This document shows, piece by piece, positions 44,823-53,844 of a stretch of DNA of 64,000 bases (position 1 is the first letter of the stretch; each line of letters starts with the position of its first letter). Source of the DNA: an uncultured Gammaproteobacteria bacterium (GTDB lineage: Bacteria > Pseudomonadota > Gammaproteobacteria > JAADHQ01); contig CAMYJD010000002.1 in the NCBI GenBank assembly GCA_947258655.1, positions 117,057-181,056 of the forward strand, written 5' to 3'. Both the position numbers and the translations under genes were made by a program. Under the pieces are notes generated by a model, which ran no database searches, was not told the origin of the DNA, and saw only the letters and a program-made list of their open reading frames with translations.

Positions 44823-47315
44823 TTAAATATTGGGTCTTAGTGACGAGATCAATACAGGTAAAAGGGTCAGATTGGCGAGTAGTGCGACCATGATGGCGAA
44901 GCCTGTGAGTAATCCAAAGTAGATTATAGGGATAAAGTTGGACATCGCCAGGATCGAGAAGCCAAGGGTAATGGTTACCGATGTGTAATACATGGCCCTG
45001 CCGATACTGGAGTGGCAGCGAATGATGGTTTCGCGATAATCCTGGTCTTTACGATATTCTTTTTTATAGCGATGAACATAATGTATAGTATCATCGACGG
45101 CGATGCCAATGCATACAGCCGCAATTGTAATGGTCATCATGTCCAGCGGGATACCACTTATACCCATCAATCCCAGCATCATTGCGGCTGCTGTCATATT
45201 AGGGATGATTGCAATAAAGGCGAGATAAAAAGACTGAAACAGCATTGCGAACATCAACAGTATTGCGAAAAAAACCACGCCGATGGTCAATATCTGTGAA
45301 CGAAACAGGCTCTGTAACATATTGTTATATAATATTGCCATGCCGGTTAAATGGACCTGATCCTGTTCCAGGTCGAATTTTTGTAACAGGTCATTTCTGG
45401 TTTTTTCTATCAATGTGTTCCTTTGCAAATTTTTGTCAGACTCGAAGATTCTGACACTGAAGCGTAACTGATTCCCGTCTGTTGGCATGTAAGGCGTAAA
45501 CAATGCCTGCCTTATATTCTCCGGCAGGCGTTTGTATATTATGGAAAGGAAAAAATTATCGATATCCTCTGCATCCTTGAGTTTTTCGAGCATCGATAAT
45601 GACGTATAGATGGACAGCACCTTGCCTGTTTCAGGCAGGTTTTCCAGGTATTCATGGATTGCATGGATTTTCTCGAGCATGCTGAATTTGAACCAGTAAC
45701 TTGTTGCAGTAATTCCGCCTGATTCCTCGTCGTCAAATTCAATCTCGAATTCGCTTTCGATGCTTTCCTCGTGGCTGGGTTCTGATACGGGTGCGAAGAA
45801 AGAGGCAGGTGCATCAATAACAATATCCATTGGTGTCGTGCCACCGAGTTCGCGGTCGATGAGCTCCATGCCCTGATAAATCTCGGTGTCTTTCTTGTAG
45901 TAATCAATAAAACGGTTTTCTACGGTCAATAGTGAAATGCCGGCAATACTGATCAGAGCGATCAAGACGAACACTACTATGAACGTTTTTGCGTATTTAT
46001 TGATTATCAGGGCAATATGCCTGGTTATGTAATCGGTTATATCATGCAACTTGTCTGCCTTACCAGGTCTGAAAAACAACAATGCAGCCGGAAAGAACAG
46101 GAAAGTCAGAACGAAGGCAACGAATACACCTGCAACCATCATCCAGCCAAAATCTATTACCGGGCGTATGCCGCTGACGATTAGTGATGCAAATGCGACC
46201 ATCGTCGTGATCGCAGTATAGAATGATGGCAGAAATTTTGATCTGACCATCTCAAGCACCAGCGTATGCTGATCGTTGCTGTAGTCGTTGGCATGTAATT
46301 CGCGATAGCGCACGATAAGATGTATCGTCAGTGACAGGTTGATGATCAACATCAGTGAAATGAAGTTGGAAGATACAACGGTGACACGCCAGTCGAGCAT
46401 GCCAAGCATGCCAATCATGATAATACCTGACATGAAGCAGGTTGCCATGGGCAAAATGACCCAGCGTGGTCTGCGGAAGGCCACAGCCAGAATCAGGATT
46501 ATGAAAATAATTACACCAATACCAAATGTCTTGAGGTCATTCTGGATATAGTCCAGCGAATCCGCAGCAATCATCGGTACTCCGCCAAGATGCAGTTTTG
46601 CGCTTGTGCGATGCTGGTCCATGATCGATCTTACATCCCTGATTAACTGAATTTCCTGATCTTGCAGGCTATGTACATAATCCCTGAACCTGATGCTAAT
46701 ATCATCCAGCTGCTGTTGTTGTGTGTCGCTGAGCGCCTGGGTAAGCTGTATTTCTCTTAATTCGTTGCGTTGTTTGAGCAGACTAAAATAGGTTTCGTCG
46801 CGTCTGAAGTTGACCTGTATCGCGGTTGTGTTGCCATCAGGGCTGATCAGACGATTGACATAGAGCGGACTGCTGAGCAACTCCTTGCGTGCCATTTGGA
46901 TTGTCGTGTCGGGCGTTTCAAGCGTGCGGGCCTTTTCACTCAATTCTGACAGTGACACTGGTGGACTCTGTATCAAGGGTACATCCAGTATCGTGATTAC
47001 CGAGGCTATACGCTCAAGTCTCTTGATCTTGTCCCTGAGGCTGGCGATATCATTTAATACCTCGTCTGTAAACAGGCCCCGCATCGGAGTATAGGTAATA
47101 ATCAAAAAGTCATCTGAACCATAGCGTGCCTTAATGGAACGGTAGTATTTTAAGGCCTGATCATTCTCCAGTACCAGCGAGTCTGCAGATGCGTCGAGTT
47201 TGAAATCGGGTATATACAGGGCAAACGTAACGGTAAGCAGAAAGGAACAAAGTACGGCATATACGGGGTGTTTCAGTATCCATTGGTCGTACAGATGAGT
47301 CAGGGCAGGTGACAT
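44823..47315 (-). CDS. RND superfamily transporter (MMPL-type)
   Basis: An 830-residue inner-membrane protein with the 1+5+1+5 helix plan and two large periplasmic loops. The first helix is at about 19-33, the first bundle spans FGIGVIIFIILILAVAF to about 420, the second spans ILTIGVVFFAILLMFAMLFQ to the C terminus. The conserved GIAVDDTIHYVHRY sits in the second bundle. Members move lipids, hopanoids or sterol-like compounds. No adaptor or porin gene is adjacent, typical for this branch. Confidence 0.88.
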   Translation of the reverse strand: MSPALTHLYDQWILKHPVYAVLCSFLLTVTFALYIPDFKLDASADSLVLENDQALKYYRSIKARYGSDDFLIITYTPMRGLFTDEVLNDIASLRDKIKRLERIASVITILDVPLIQSPPVSLSELSEKARTLETPDTTIQMARKELLSSPLYVNRLISPDGNTTAIQVNFRRDETYFSLLKQRNELREIQLTQALSDTQQQQLDDISIRFRDYVHSLQDQEIQLIRDVRSIMDQHRTSAKLHLGGVPMIAADSLDYIQNDLKTFGIGVIIFIILILAVAFRRPRWVILPMATCFMSGIIMIGMLGMLDWRVTVVSSNFISLMLIINLSLTIHLIVRYRELHANDYSNDQHTLVLEMVRSKFLPSFYTAITTMVAFASLIVSGIRPVIDFGWMMVAGVFVAFVLTFLFFPAALLFFRPGKADKLHDITDYITRHIALIINKYAKTFIVVFVLIALISIAGISLLTVENRFIDYYKKDTEIYQGMELIDRELGGTTPMDIVIDAPASFFAPVSEPSHEESIESEFEIEFDDEESGGITATSYWFKFSMLEKIHAIHEYLENLPETGKVLSIYTSLSMLEKLKDAEDIDNFFLSIIYKRLPENIRQALFTPYMPTDGNQLRFSVRIFESDKNLQRNTLIEKTRNDLLQKFDLEQDQVHLTGMAILYNNMLQSLFRSQILTIGVVFFAILLMFAMLFQSFYLAFIAIIPNMTAAAMMLGLMGISGIPLDMMTITIAAVCIGIAVDDTIHYVHRYKKEYRKDQDYRETIIRCHSSIGRAMYYTSVTITLGFSILAMSNFIPIIYFGLLTGFAIMVALLANLTLLPVLISSLRPNI

Positions 47316-47587
47316 ATTGGAGACTCGTGCATTATGTGAAGTTATTGATAAAGTTTAGCATTATTTCACGGTGCTAGTGAATATTCTTAGGCTAATTATT
47401 TGTTGTCTAATGGATGTTATATAACTGCCTGTGCAGGTATACGCTGATCAGTTCCTATTATGTCTATAAGGGCTTTATACGAGAGTAATACTATTTGCTA
47501 AATATTTGTACGCATGGAAGCAAGCCGCATCAGAATGACTATAATCAAATACATGATATTTATTAAAACGAGCAGGAGTATCGTTGT
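47316..47587. other. Intergenic region upstream of small membrane frame
   Basis: AT-rich; no gene seen except the interrupted small frame that begins at 47588. An AGGAG at 47574-47578 belongs to that frame. Promoters for the divergent RND gene should lie here. Confidence 0.4.
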
Positions 47588-47698
47588 ATGGATGCTGAAA
47601 CCAAACAATTATTGCGCAGTATCGCCCACCATTAGAAGTGGGTTATCATGCTGTTGTTGGCTATTTTGATAATGTTGTTGGTCGGTTCCCTCAAATAG
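47588..47698 (+). pseudogene. Small membrane protein frame interrupted by a TAG codon
   Basis: AGGAG lies nine bases ahead of an ATG at 47588. The frame gives MDAETKQLLRSIAHH, a TAG at 47633-47635, then KWVIMLLLAILIMLLVGSLK and a second TAG at 47696-47698. Without the first TAG (one base from CAG) this would be a 36-residue protein with a charged N-terminal part and one membrane helix. Either the gene has decayed by a nonsense change, or a shorter protein from the ATG at 47648 is made. A frame shifted by one also stays open to 47715, which weakens the case. Confidence 0.4.
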
Positions 47699-47737
47699 CC
47701 CAGGCCATTGCTTAAACGGTAACGGAAATAAGTACGT

Positions 47738-48688
47738 ATGCATCAACTATGTGTCTATTCAGGCGAGGAATTGGCCGCCTATAATTTTGGCAGTGATCAT
47801 CCCTTCGGACCTCGCCGTCTTGCTTCATTCATGCACCAGCTCAACACCGAGGGCCTGACTGAAAAAGTATGTCTGCGTAAACCGGAAATGGCATCCCGTG
47901 CTGCAATCGAGGCCTTTCATGACAGGGACTATGTCACCAGGGTGGAGCGGCTATCTCATTTTGGCATGGGCTTGCTCGATCAGGGTGATACACCCGCTTT
48001 CCGTGGTATGTTTGAAGCGGCATCCTGTGTGGCAGGGAGCGTATTGGATGCAATAAAACAAATAATGAAAGCAGAATGTCGCTATGCTTTTGTGCCAATT
48101 GCCGGACTACATCATGCGCATCGCAATAGTGCGGCGGGATTTTGTGTGTTCAATGATTGTGGAATCGCGATAGAACAACTACGTCGTACCCATGCATTAA
48201 ACAGGGTGGCTTATATCGATATAGATGCGCATCATGGTGACGGAGTGTTCTATAGTTTTATAGATGATCCTGATCTATGTATCGTCGACTTCCATGAGGA
48301 TGGTCAATATCTCTATCCGGGCACAGGTGCAGCCGATGAAACAGGTAATGGTGCGGCCATGGGTAGCAAGCTCAATATACCTATGCCGCCGGGTGCCGAT
48401 GATGCGTTGTTTATGAAAAAATGGCCAGCCGCCGAAGAATTTATAGAACAGGCAAGACCAGAATTTATCCTGTTGCAGTGCGGTGCCGATAGTGTCAGCG
48501 GTGATCCGATAACCCACATGCAATACAGCATCTCTACCCATGCATTTGTAGCCGGGCGCCTGAAATCGATGGCCGACAGGTTGTGCAGCGGGCGTCTGCT
48601 TGCCATGGGTGGAGGAGGCTATAATCTGGGTAATATTGCACGGGCATGGTGTGCTGTGGTTAGTGCACTGTTGTCGAATGATCAATAA
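47738..48688 (+). CDS. Histone deacetylase family protein, AcuC/AphA-like
   Basis: A 316-residue zinc-dependent deacetylase of the acetoin utilisation / acetylpolyamine amidohydrolase branch. Catalytic elements: GLHHAHRNSAAGFCVFND with the His pair, YIDIDAHHGDGVFY with the metal ligands, CGADSVSGDP with the Asp and GGGGYN. Likely substrates are acetylated lysine or polyamines. Its stop is 18 bp from the stop of a minus-strand unknown gene. Confidence 0.92.
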   Translation: MHQLCVYSGEELAAYNFGSDHPFGPRRLASFMHQLNTEGLTEKVCLRKPEMASRAAIEAFHDRDYVTRVERLSHFGMGLLDQGDTPAFRGMFEAASCVAGSVLDAIKQIMKAECRYAFVPIAGLHHAHRNSAAGFCVFNDCGIAIEQLRRTHALNRVAYIDIDAHHGDGVFYSFIDDPDLCIVDFHEDGQYLYPGTGAADETGNGAAMGSKLNIPMPPGADDALFMKKWPAAEEFIEQARPEFILLQCGADSVSGDPITHMQYSISTHAFVAGRLKSMADRLCSGRLLAMGGGGYNLGNIARAWCAVVSALLSNDQ

Positions 48689-48706
48689 TGTTCGTTTGGC
48701 ATATGC

Positions 48707-49057
48707 TCAGGTACAAACACCCATAACGCCAAGAAAGGATTGTGAGAGTTCACCCCGGCCAGCCTTGTCTATTATTTGTTCAGCTACCTGGGAAATTTCG
48801 GAAAGTGGCCCATTGAAGAGTACCATGCCAATCTGAAGGGTAGTGTGTACATCAGCAACCGGATTTTGTGCGTTTGGATTCGATGGCGGTAGAAACACCA
48901 TCTGGATTTCGCTGACTTCCGTCGGGATGGAATCACATCCGCCTCCGGGTGCTACGAATGCAAAAAGTTCATCCGGACTATGCAGCGGGACGCTTTCCTC
49001 CTTGAAATTACCGTCTGCAGTTTTGGCAGTGAATTCAACAGTCAGGTTTGGTTTCAT
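48707..49057 (-). CDS. Protein of unknown function
   Basis: A 116-residue soluble protein with a beta-rich N-terminal half (LTVEFTAKTADGNF, IQMVFLPPSN) and a helical C-terminal part. No signal peptide, two cysteines, no known motif. The AGGAGA site eight bases ahead of the ATG and codon-like composition support a real gene. It converges with the deacetylase gene. Confidence 0.65.
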   Translation of the reverse strand: MKPNLTVEFTAKTADGNFKEESVPLHSPDELFAFVAPGGGCDSIPTEVSEIQMVFLPPSNPNAQNPVADVHTTLQIGMVLFNGPLSEISQVAEQIIDKAGRGELSQSFLGVMGVCT

Positions 49058-49307
49058 GAGTAGCTCTCCTGTTTAATGAAAGCAAATAAATTGTTACTTT
49101 TAAACGGTATGATACAAAGACACTAATGGAAGTGTAAACCATCCTGGCGAGATGATCTATGCCGGCAGCAGGTTTGTAAAGAATAAGCAATTATTGCCAT
49201 TCCGTTGCATCTGTTTAATCCGGGCAGGGTAGTTCCAAAGTCACGCATAAACCGGAATATATGGTAGCATAGGGTCCTAAAGAGTTAATCTATTGGCATT
49301 TAGACGA

Positions 49308-50096
49308 ATGACATACGACCTGGATACAATAACAAATATTATTAAAAATGCTGCACAGATAAAGTTGTTGCCTTATTTTGCCAATATAGAGCGAGATTAT
49401 AAGGCCGATGGTAGTGTCATCACCGAAGCAGATCATCAGATGCAGGCAGTTTTGCAGGCTGAACTGTTGGCATTATATCCTCATACTATCCTGCTCGGTG
49501 AGGAGATGAGTGCAGATGAACAACAGAAAATTCTTGCTGCAGATAAACCAGTATGGTGTCTGGATCCGCTGGATGGAACCAATAATTTTGCCAGCGGCAT
49601 TCCTTATTTTTCCGTATCACTGGCCTTGATCCACAAGGGTAGTGTCGTGTTGGGTATTGTTTATGACCCGGTTCGTGACGAATGTTTTGCTGCCAACAAG
49701 GAGCAGGGCAGTACTATTAACGGACGTGAATTAAAATTATCCAATTCGGATCTGAAATTACGCCAGGCTATCGCTATCATTGATTTTAAACGTCTTTCCA
49801 GCGAACTCGCAACACGACTGGTTACTGATATTCCATATGCATCACAACGCAGTTTCGGTTCAGTTGCACTGGACTGGTGCTGGTTGGCTGCCGGTCGCTG
49901 TCACCTGTATCTGCACGGGCGTTCGAATATATGGGATTATGCTGCAGGGCAGTATATCTTTGCCAGGGCAGGGGGATTTTCCAGCACCCTGGAAGCTGAA
50001 CCGGTATTCACTGACAAGCTGATACCTCGATCGGCTGTAGCAGCAGTGGACAAGGATCTCTTTGATGCCTGGACACAGTGGCTGCTGAAAGGCTGA
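49308..50096 (+). CDS. Inositol monophosphatase family protein
   Basis: A 262-residue magnesium- and lithium-type phosphatase of the IMPase/CysQ/FBPase fold. Metal-binding motifs: VITEADHQMQ, ILLGEEMS, WCLDPLDGTNNF and NIWDYAAGQYIFARAGG. Substrate could be inositol phosphate, PAP or a sugar phosphate. A TTG at 49293 would extend it by five residues; neither start has a strong ribosome site. Confidence 0.9.
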   Translation: MTYDLDTITNIIKNAAQIKLLPYFANIERDYKADGSVITEADHQMQAVLQAELLALYPHTILLGEEMSADEQQKILAADKPVWCLDPLDGTNNFASGIPYFSVSLALIHKGSVVLGIVYDPVRDECFAANKEQGSTINGRELKLSNSDLKLRQAIAIIDFKRLSSELATRLVTDIPYASQRSFGSVALDWCWLAAGRCHLYLHGRSNIWDYAAGQYIFARAGGFSSTLEAEPVFTDKLIPRSAVAAVDKDLFDAWTQWLLKG

Positions 50097-50117
50097 TAAA
50101 CCTGCTTTAAACCAGGG

Positions 50118-51506
50118 TTACAGTTGATCCATGCAGGACATCGCAGCTATCTTGTAACACTCGGCCAAGGTCGGATAATTGAAAATATTATCCGCCAGTC
50201 TGTCCACAGTGCAGCCACAGGCCATTACCAGCTGAGCGATATGAATCAGTTCACTGGCGGCCTCACCAATGATATGAACGCCCAGTACTTGACGGCTACC
50301 ACGTTCGACCAGAAGTTTTAGCATACCTTGTTGCTCGCCGATGATTTGTCCGCGCGCAGTGTCGGCATAACTGGCTGTTCCGATGACATAGTCGACCTTA
50401 TTTTGCTGTAATTGCCTTTCGTTTTCACCGACATAGGACAGTTCGGGTATGGTATAGATGGCCATAGGCAGTGGTGTCGGCGAAGTCTGTTTTTCCTGTG
50501 CGAATGCATGTTGGGCGACCATTATTCCCTGTTGCATTGCGGTCGATGCCAGTGCCGGACTACCGGCTAGATCACCAATAATATAGATATGCTCTGCACT
50601 TGTCTGGTGGGTTTCATTGATTCGCACCCAGCCATTATCATCGTTTGTCAACCCGGCCTTTTCGATCAGGAGGTCATCATAGTTGGGTTGCCTGCCCTGT
50701 GCATACAGCAATGTGTCGACCTTAAAGCGCTGGCCTGTGTCAGTGACGACTTCGACCTTGTCCTGCAGACGTTGAACAGAATTGACTCTGGTATTCATAT
50801 GTTGTTGAATACCCATTTCATGCATGTGTGCGGCCAGATTTTCGGCGATGTCCTTGTCCAGGTACGCGAGCAGCTGCTGATGTGAATCGATAATGGTCAC
50901 GTCCACACCCAGGGGTGCGAAAATCGTTGCAAATTCACATGCAATGACACCACCACCAACCACCAGCAGGTTTGAGGGCAGGTGTTTCAACTTAAGGATA
51001 GAGGTCGAATCAAGTACGCGCTCCTTGTCAAAAGGTATATGTGATGGCCTTCTTGGTCGTGAACCTGTCGCCAGAATAATTTTTTCTGCCTGCAGCAACT
51101 CGGTTTTGCCGGCTGGACTGCTTACAGCAAGGGTATGTGAGTCATGAAATGAAGCCTCACCGGGAATGATTGACACACCCTGTTGCAATAATTGCTTGAG
51201 TAATGTGACCTCTTTTTGCTTTACGATGCGGTCCTTTTTGGCGATTGCTTCGGCAAGGAAATTTCTTCCCATGTTCCGACGGGCTGTATCTTCGCGCATT
51301 CCGCCGGTCGCAAACCTCGAAGCAAGAAAAGCGGCCTCTCGCAAGGCCTTGCTGGGTATGGTGCCGGTCTGTAGACTGACTCCGCCAAGGCAGGGTTTGC
51401 GCTCTATTATGCCGACGTTTTTGCCGAGCTTGGCGGCAGTAATGGCGGCTGTTTGCCCACCCGGGCCCGAGCCAACGACGAGTAGTTCATAGTTTTTTAT
51501 TGACAT
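50118..51506 (-). CDS. sthA: Soluble pyridine nucleotide transhydrogenase
   Basis: A 462-residue flavoprotein that exchanges hydride between NADPH and NAD in the cytoplasm. FAD motif VVGSGPGGQTAA, then CLGGVSLQTGTIPSKALREA, where the CxxxxC disulfide of related reductases is replaced as is normal in SthA, the NAD motif VVGGGVIACEFA and IGDLAGSPALAS. C-terminal dimerisation domain ends LAECYKIAAM. A GTG at 51515 could add three residues. Confidence 0.93.
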   Translation of the reverse strand: MSIKNYELLVVGSGPGGQTAAITAAKLGKNVGIIERKPCLGGVSLQTGTIPSKALREAAFLASRFATGGMREDTARRNMGRNFLAEAIAKKDRIVKQKEVTLLKQLLQQGVSIIPGEASFHDSHTLAVSSPAGKTELLQAEKIILATGSRPRRPSHIPFDKERVLDSTSILKLKHLPSNLLVVGGGVIACEFATIFAPLGVDVTIIDSHQQLLAYLDKDIAENLAAHMHEMGIQQHMNTRVNSVQRLQDKVEVVTDTGQRFKVDTLLYAQGRQPNYDDLLIEKAGLTNDDNGWVRINETHQTSAEHIYIIGDLAGSPALASTAMQQGIMVAQHAFAQEKQTSPTPLPMAIYTIPELSYVGENERQLQQNKVDYVIGTASYADTARGQIIGEQQGMLKLLVERGSRQVLGVHIIGEAASELIHIAQLVMACGCTVDRLADNIFNYPTLAECYKIAAMSCMDQL

Positions 51507-51628
51507 AGGCAGCACCGGTCATATCGATAACCTGATTCTACTGCAAATCATGATAAAAGGGTGCTCTGTAATTTGTGTGCGTATCGGGTTATTATGTACG
51601 GCTTATGGTGATGTTGGGTGATATTGAT

Positions 51629-52234
51629 CTATTGTCTGTATTCAATAGCATTCAAAAACAGGCGGATTAATTGTTCCACCAGATCCTGTGCTGACAAATC
51701 CCTGTACTGTTCAGCCTGATAAATACATTTCGCATACAGGGCTTCACGCAGCATACCCTGGAACATCAGGCTGGCGATGCGTGGATTGACCTGACTGAAA
51801 TTAATGCCTGTTGTCTGTTCCCGCATACTGACCTCGATAAAATCAGTAAAACTTTTCCAGCGGGCATCAAAAAACTGCTGTGCCAGACGCGCATCCTCGA
51901 GCAGGGCCTGCATTTCTATTTTCAGGTAGTCGGGATCCTCGACAACACTGTCGACGTAGACTCTCGTCATACGCAACAGTACACCGGCAAAATCATCGTC
52001 ACCGGCCAATGCCGCTTCGACATAACTCTCACGACGACAGGCAATTTCATTTAATACCGCTTCATACAGCGCTTCCTTAGAAGCAAAATGCTGGTACAGA
52101 ACGGCCGGGCTGACCCCCAGCCGTTGTGCAATTTGATCCACCGAAACACCGTGGTAGCCACAGTCTGCAAACAGTATCTTGGCTACAGCGAGTATTGATG
52201 CACGGCGTTCGGCCGCTTTCATACGTTTGCTCAA
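51629..52234 (-). CDS. TetR family transcriptional regulator
   Basis: A 201-residue repressor with the N-terminal TetR helix-turn-helix (AVAKILFADCGYHGVSVDQI and PAVLYQHFASKEALYEAV) and a helical ligand-binding domain. Its ATG overlaps the stop of tusA by four bases, so both are made from one transcript. An operator-like dyad lies in the promoter region of tusA, so autoregulation is likely. The ligand is unknown; linkage to a sulfur carrier suggests a sulfur or redox signal. Confidence 0.92.
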   Translation of the reverse strand: MSKRMKAAERRASILAVAKILFADCGYHGVSVDQIAQRLGVSPAVLYQHFASKEALYEAVLNEIACRRESYVEAALAGDDDFAGVLLRMTRVYVDSVVEDPDYLKIEMQALLEDARLAQQFFDARWKSFTDFIEVSMREQTTGINFSQVNPRIASLMFQGMLREALYAKCIYQAEQYRDLSAQDLVEQLIRLFLNAIEYRQ

Positions 52235-52479
52235 GCGTCTGGTTTTCTGATCAGGAATACGAATTCGCCATTTGTTTCCGTCGAATGCAATAACTCATTT
52301 CCGGTCTGCTTGCAGAAAGACTCGAAGTCTTTTACCGAACCCGGATCTGTGGCCGTGATCCTGATAACTTGTCCGTGGGCCAGTTCATTCATCGACTTCT
52401 TTGCTCTGAGGATGGGCAACGGGCAATTGAGTCCGCGGGTATCCAGGTCCATATCAATAGTATTATCAAAGGTATTCAT
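52231..52479 (-). CDS. tusA: TusA-like sulfur carrier protein
   Basis: An 82-residue TusA/SirA/YedF family protein. The persulfide-carrying cysteine lies in RGLNCPLPILRAKKSM, the CPxP motif. TusA accepts sulfur from a desulfurase or rhodanese and passes it on for tRNA thiolation or, in sulfur oxidisers, to DsrEFH/DsrC or Hdr-like systems. GAGGGC lies seven bases ahead of the start. It is the first gene of the tusA-tetR pair; which TusA subgroup it belongs to is not clear. Confidence 0.9.
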   Translation of the reverse strand: MNTFDNTIDMDLDTRGLNCPLPILRAKKSMNELAHGQVIRITATDPGSVKDFESFCKQTGNELLHSTETNGEFVFLIRKPDA

Positions 52480-52501
52480 ATTGGTGCCCTCTAAACATAT
52501 A

Positions 52502-52525
52502 AGTGAACGTTTACTAACATAGTAA
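52502..52525. promoter_or_regulatory. Operator-like overlapping dyads in tusA promoter
   Basis: Two overlapping dyads: AGTGAACGTTTACT (52502-52515, six of seven pairs symmetric) and TTACTA-ACA-TAGTAA (52511-52525, perfect 6-bp arms). They lie 23-46 bp upstream of the tusA start. TetR-family sites are often of this kind and the tetR gene is the second gene of the transcript, so this is the best candidate for its operator. Confidence 0.5.
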
Positions 52526-52730
52526 TAATGCATGGATATGTCAATATGCACTAACAATTTTGTGTGATATCGTGTATATATATTTGATATTAATATAAAT
52601 AATAATTAGTGCATTATATGTATGGTTTCGGCGCCAGTGATTCATATATACCCAATGGTATTAATGCTGGTGAAAGAAACGATATAGGGGCATCGCATAC
52701 AGGACATACGCGTTGTGCTATACACGGATC

Positions 52731-53420
52731 ATGGACATCAACAAGGGCTCAATACAGGCGATTTTCACGGCAGCGTTTCGCTGTTACTTAAGCACCGTCA
52801 TTTTGTTGCTATCAGCAATCTATTATTGTTCTTCTGTTGAAGCGGCAGACTTGCATTATGCGATTGATGGCAGACATGCCGATATCAGGCTACTGGTATA
52901 CAAACGCGGGGCCTTGCAATTATTCGGTCATAATCATGTGATTCGTATTACCGGTCTTACAGGTGAGATCATGCGGGATACAGAAGATATTGAAAGGAGC
53001 AGTATTTCTCTCACTATTCCAGTCCATGATTTGGCCGTCGACAGGCCCGAAGACCGTAAACGCTCGGGTGATGCATTTGCTAATGCGGTAGACAACGAAA
53101 CTTCCCTGGCGACAAGAAAGAACATGCTGGGGCCGCAATTACTGGATGCGCGGCATTACCCGCAGATCCATATTCAAGGACGTATCAGTACCGCTCATCA
53201 TGCTACTGTCAGCCATATTACGGTTAGCATAAAGGGGCGGCTGCAACAATATATTGTTCCCGTTGATATACGGCTCACAGACTCTGTCATCACGGCGCGC
53301 GGACGGTTTACAGCCAGGCAAAGCGATTTTGGCATGCAGCCGATGAGTTTGCTGGGCGGCCTACTCGCAGTCAGGGATGATTTTGATGTGCTGTTCAATA
53401 TCCAGGCCAATGCCGACTGA
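52731..53420 (+). CDS. YceI family exported protein
   Basis: A 229-residue periplasmic protein with signal peptide (STVILLLSAIYYCSSVEA) and a YceI lipocalin-like barrel: DIRLLVYKRGALQLFGHNHVIRI, then FGMQPMSLLGGLLAVRDDFDV. YceI proteins bind isoprenoids such as polyprenyl quinones. It is divergent from tusA-tetR with about 250 bp between the start codons, so the operator could also affect it. GTG at 52713 is an alternative start. Confidence 0.82.
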   Translation: MDINKGSIQAIFTAAFRCYLSTVILLLSAIYYCSSVEAADLHYAIDGRHADIRLLVYKRGALQLFGHNHVIRITGLTGEIMRDTEDIERSSISLTIPVHDLAVDRPEDRKRSGDAFANAVDNETSLATRKNMLGPQLLDARHYPQIHIQGRISTAHHATVSHITVSIKGRLQQYIVPVDIRLTDSVITARGRFTARQSDFGMQPMSLLGGLLAVRDDFDVLFNIQANAD

Positions 53421-53844
53421 TGCTTTCTGCTCTTATTCACCAGCCACAAAACAGACAGCGCTTGTTATCACGTCTATAATTCCATATTATTTATATAGTT
53501 AGAGGGTTGCAGCAATTGGGGTATTAGCGTTACGGGTGAAGGAGTTGATTTCAGGTAGCTACAGTCGCTATGTTGTTGAATTTTTCAGTCAGTTCCTGAC
53601 TAAAATGGTGAAGTTTTTTTAGTAGCAACTATTATTAAAATTAGCGATGCTGTTTAAGCAGTGTTGTCATATGTAATCCCGTTCGTAAGGTATCAGCTTA
53701 AGGATGTTAACGGCTTGTCGATATTATTTATAGCATAATGTTGTAGCCAGGTTGTATATACATCCCCGCAAAGCAGCAGTTATCCATGTAAGGGGCCATG
53801 TCGGAGCCCTGCTAAATTGATACAGGTATTCAGGTATAAATAAA
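53421..53844. other. Intergenic region upstream of rpfC
   Basis: 424 bp without a supported gene. It should hold the rpfC promoter. I see no strong hairpin, repeat or operator-like dyad. Confidence 0.4.
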
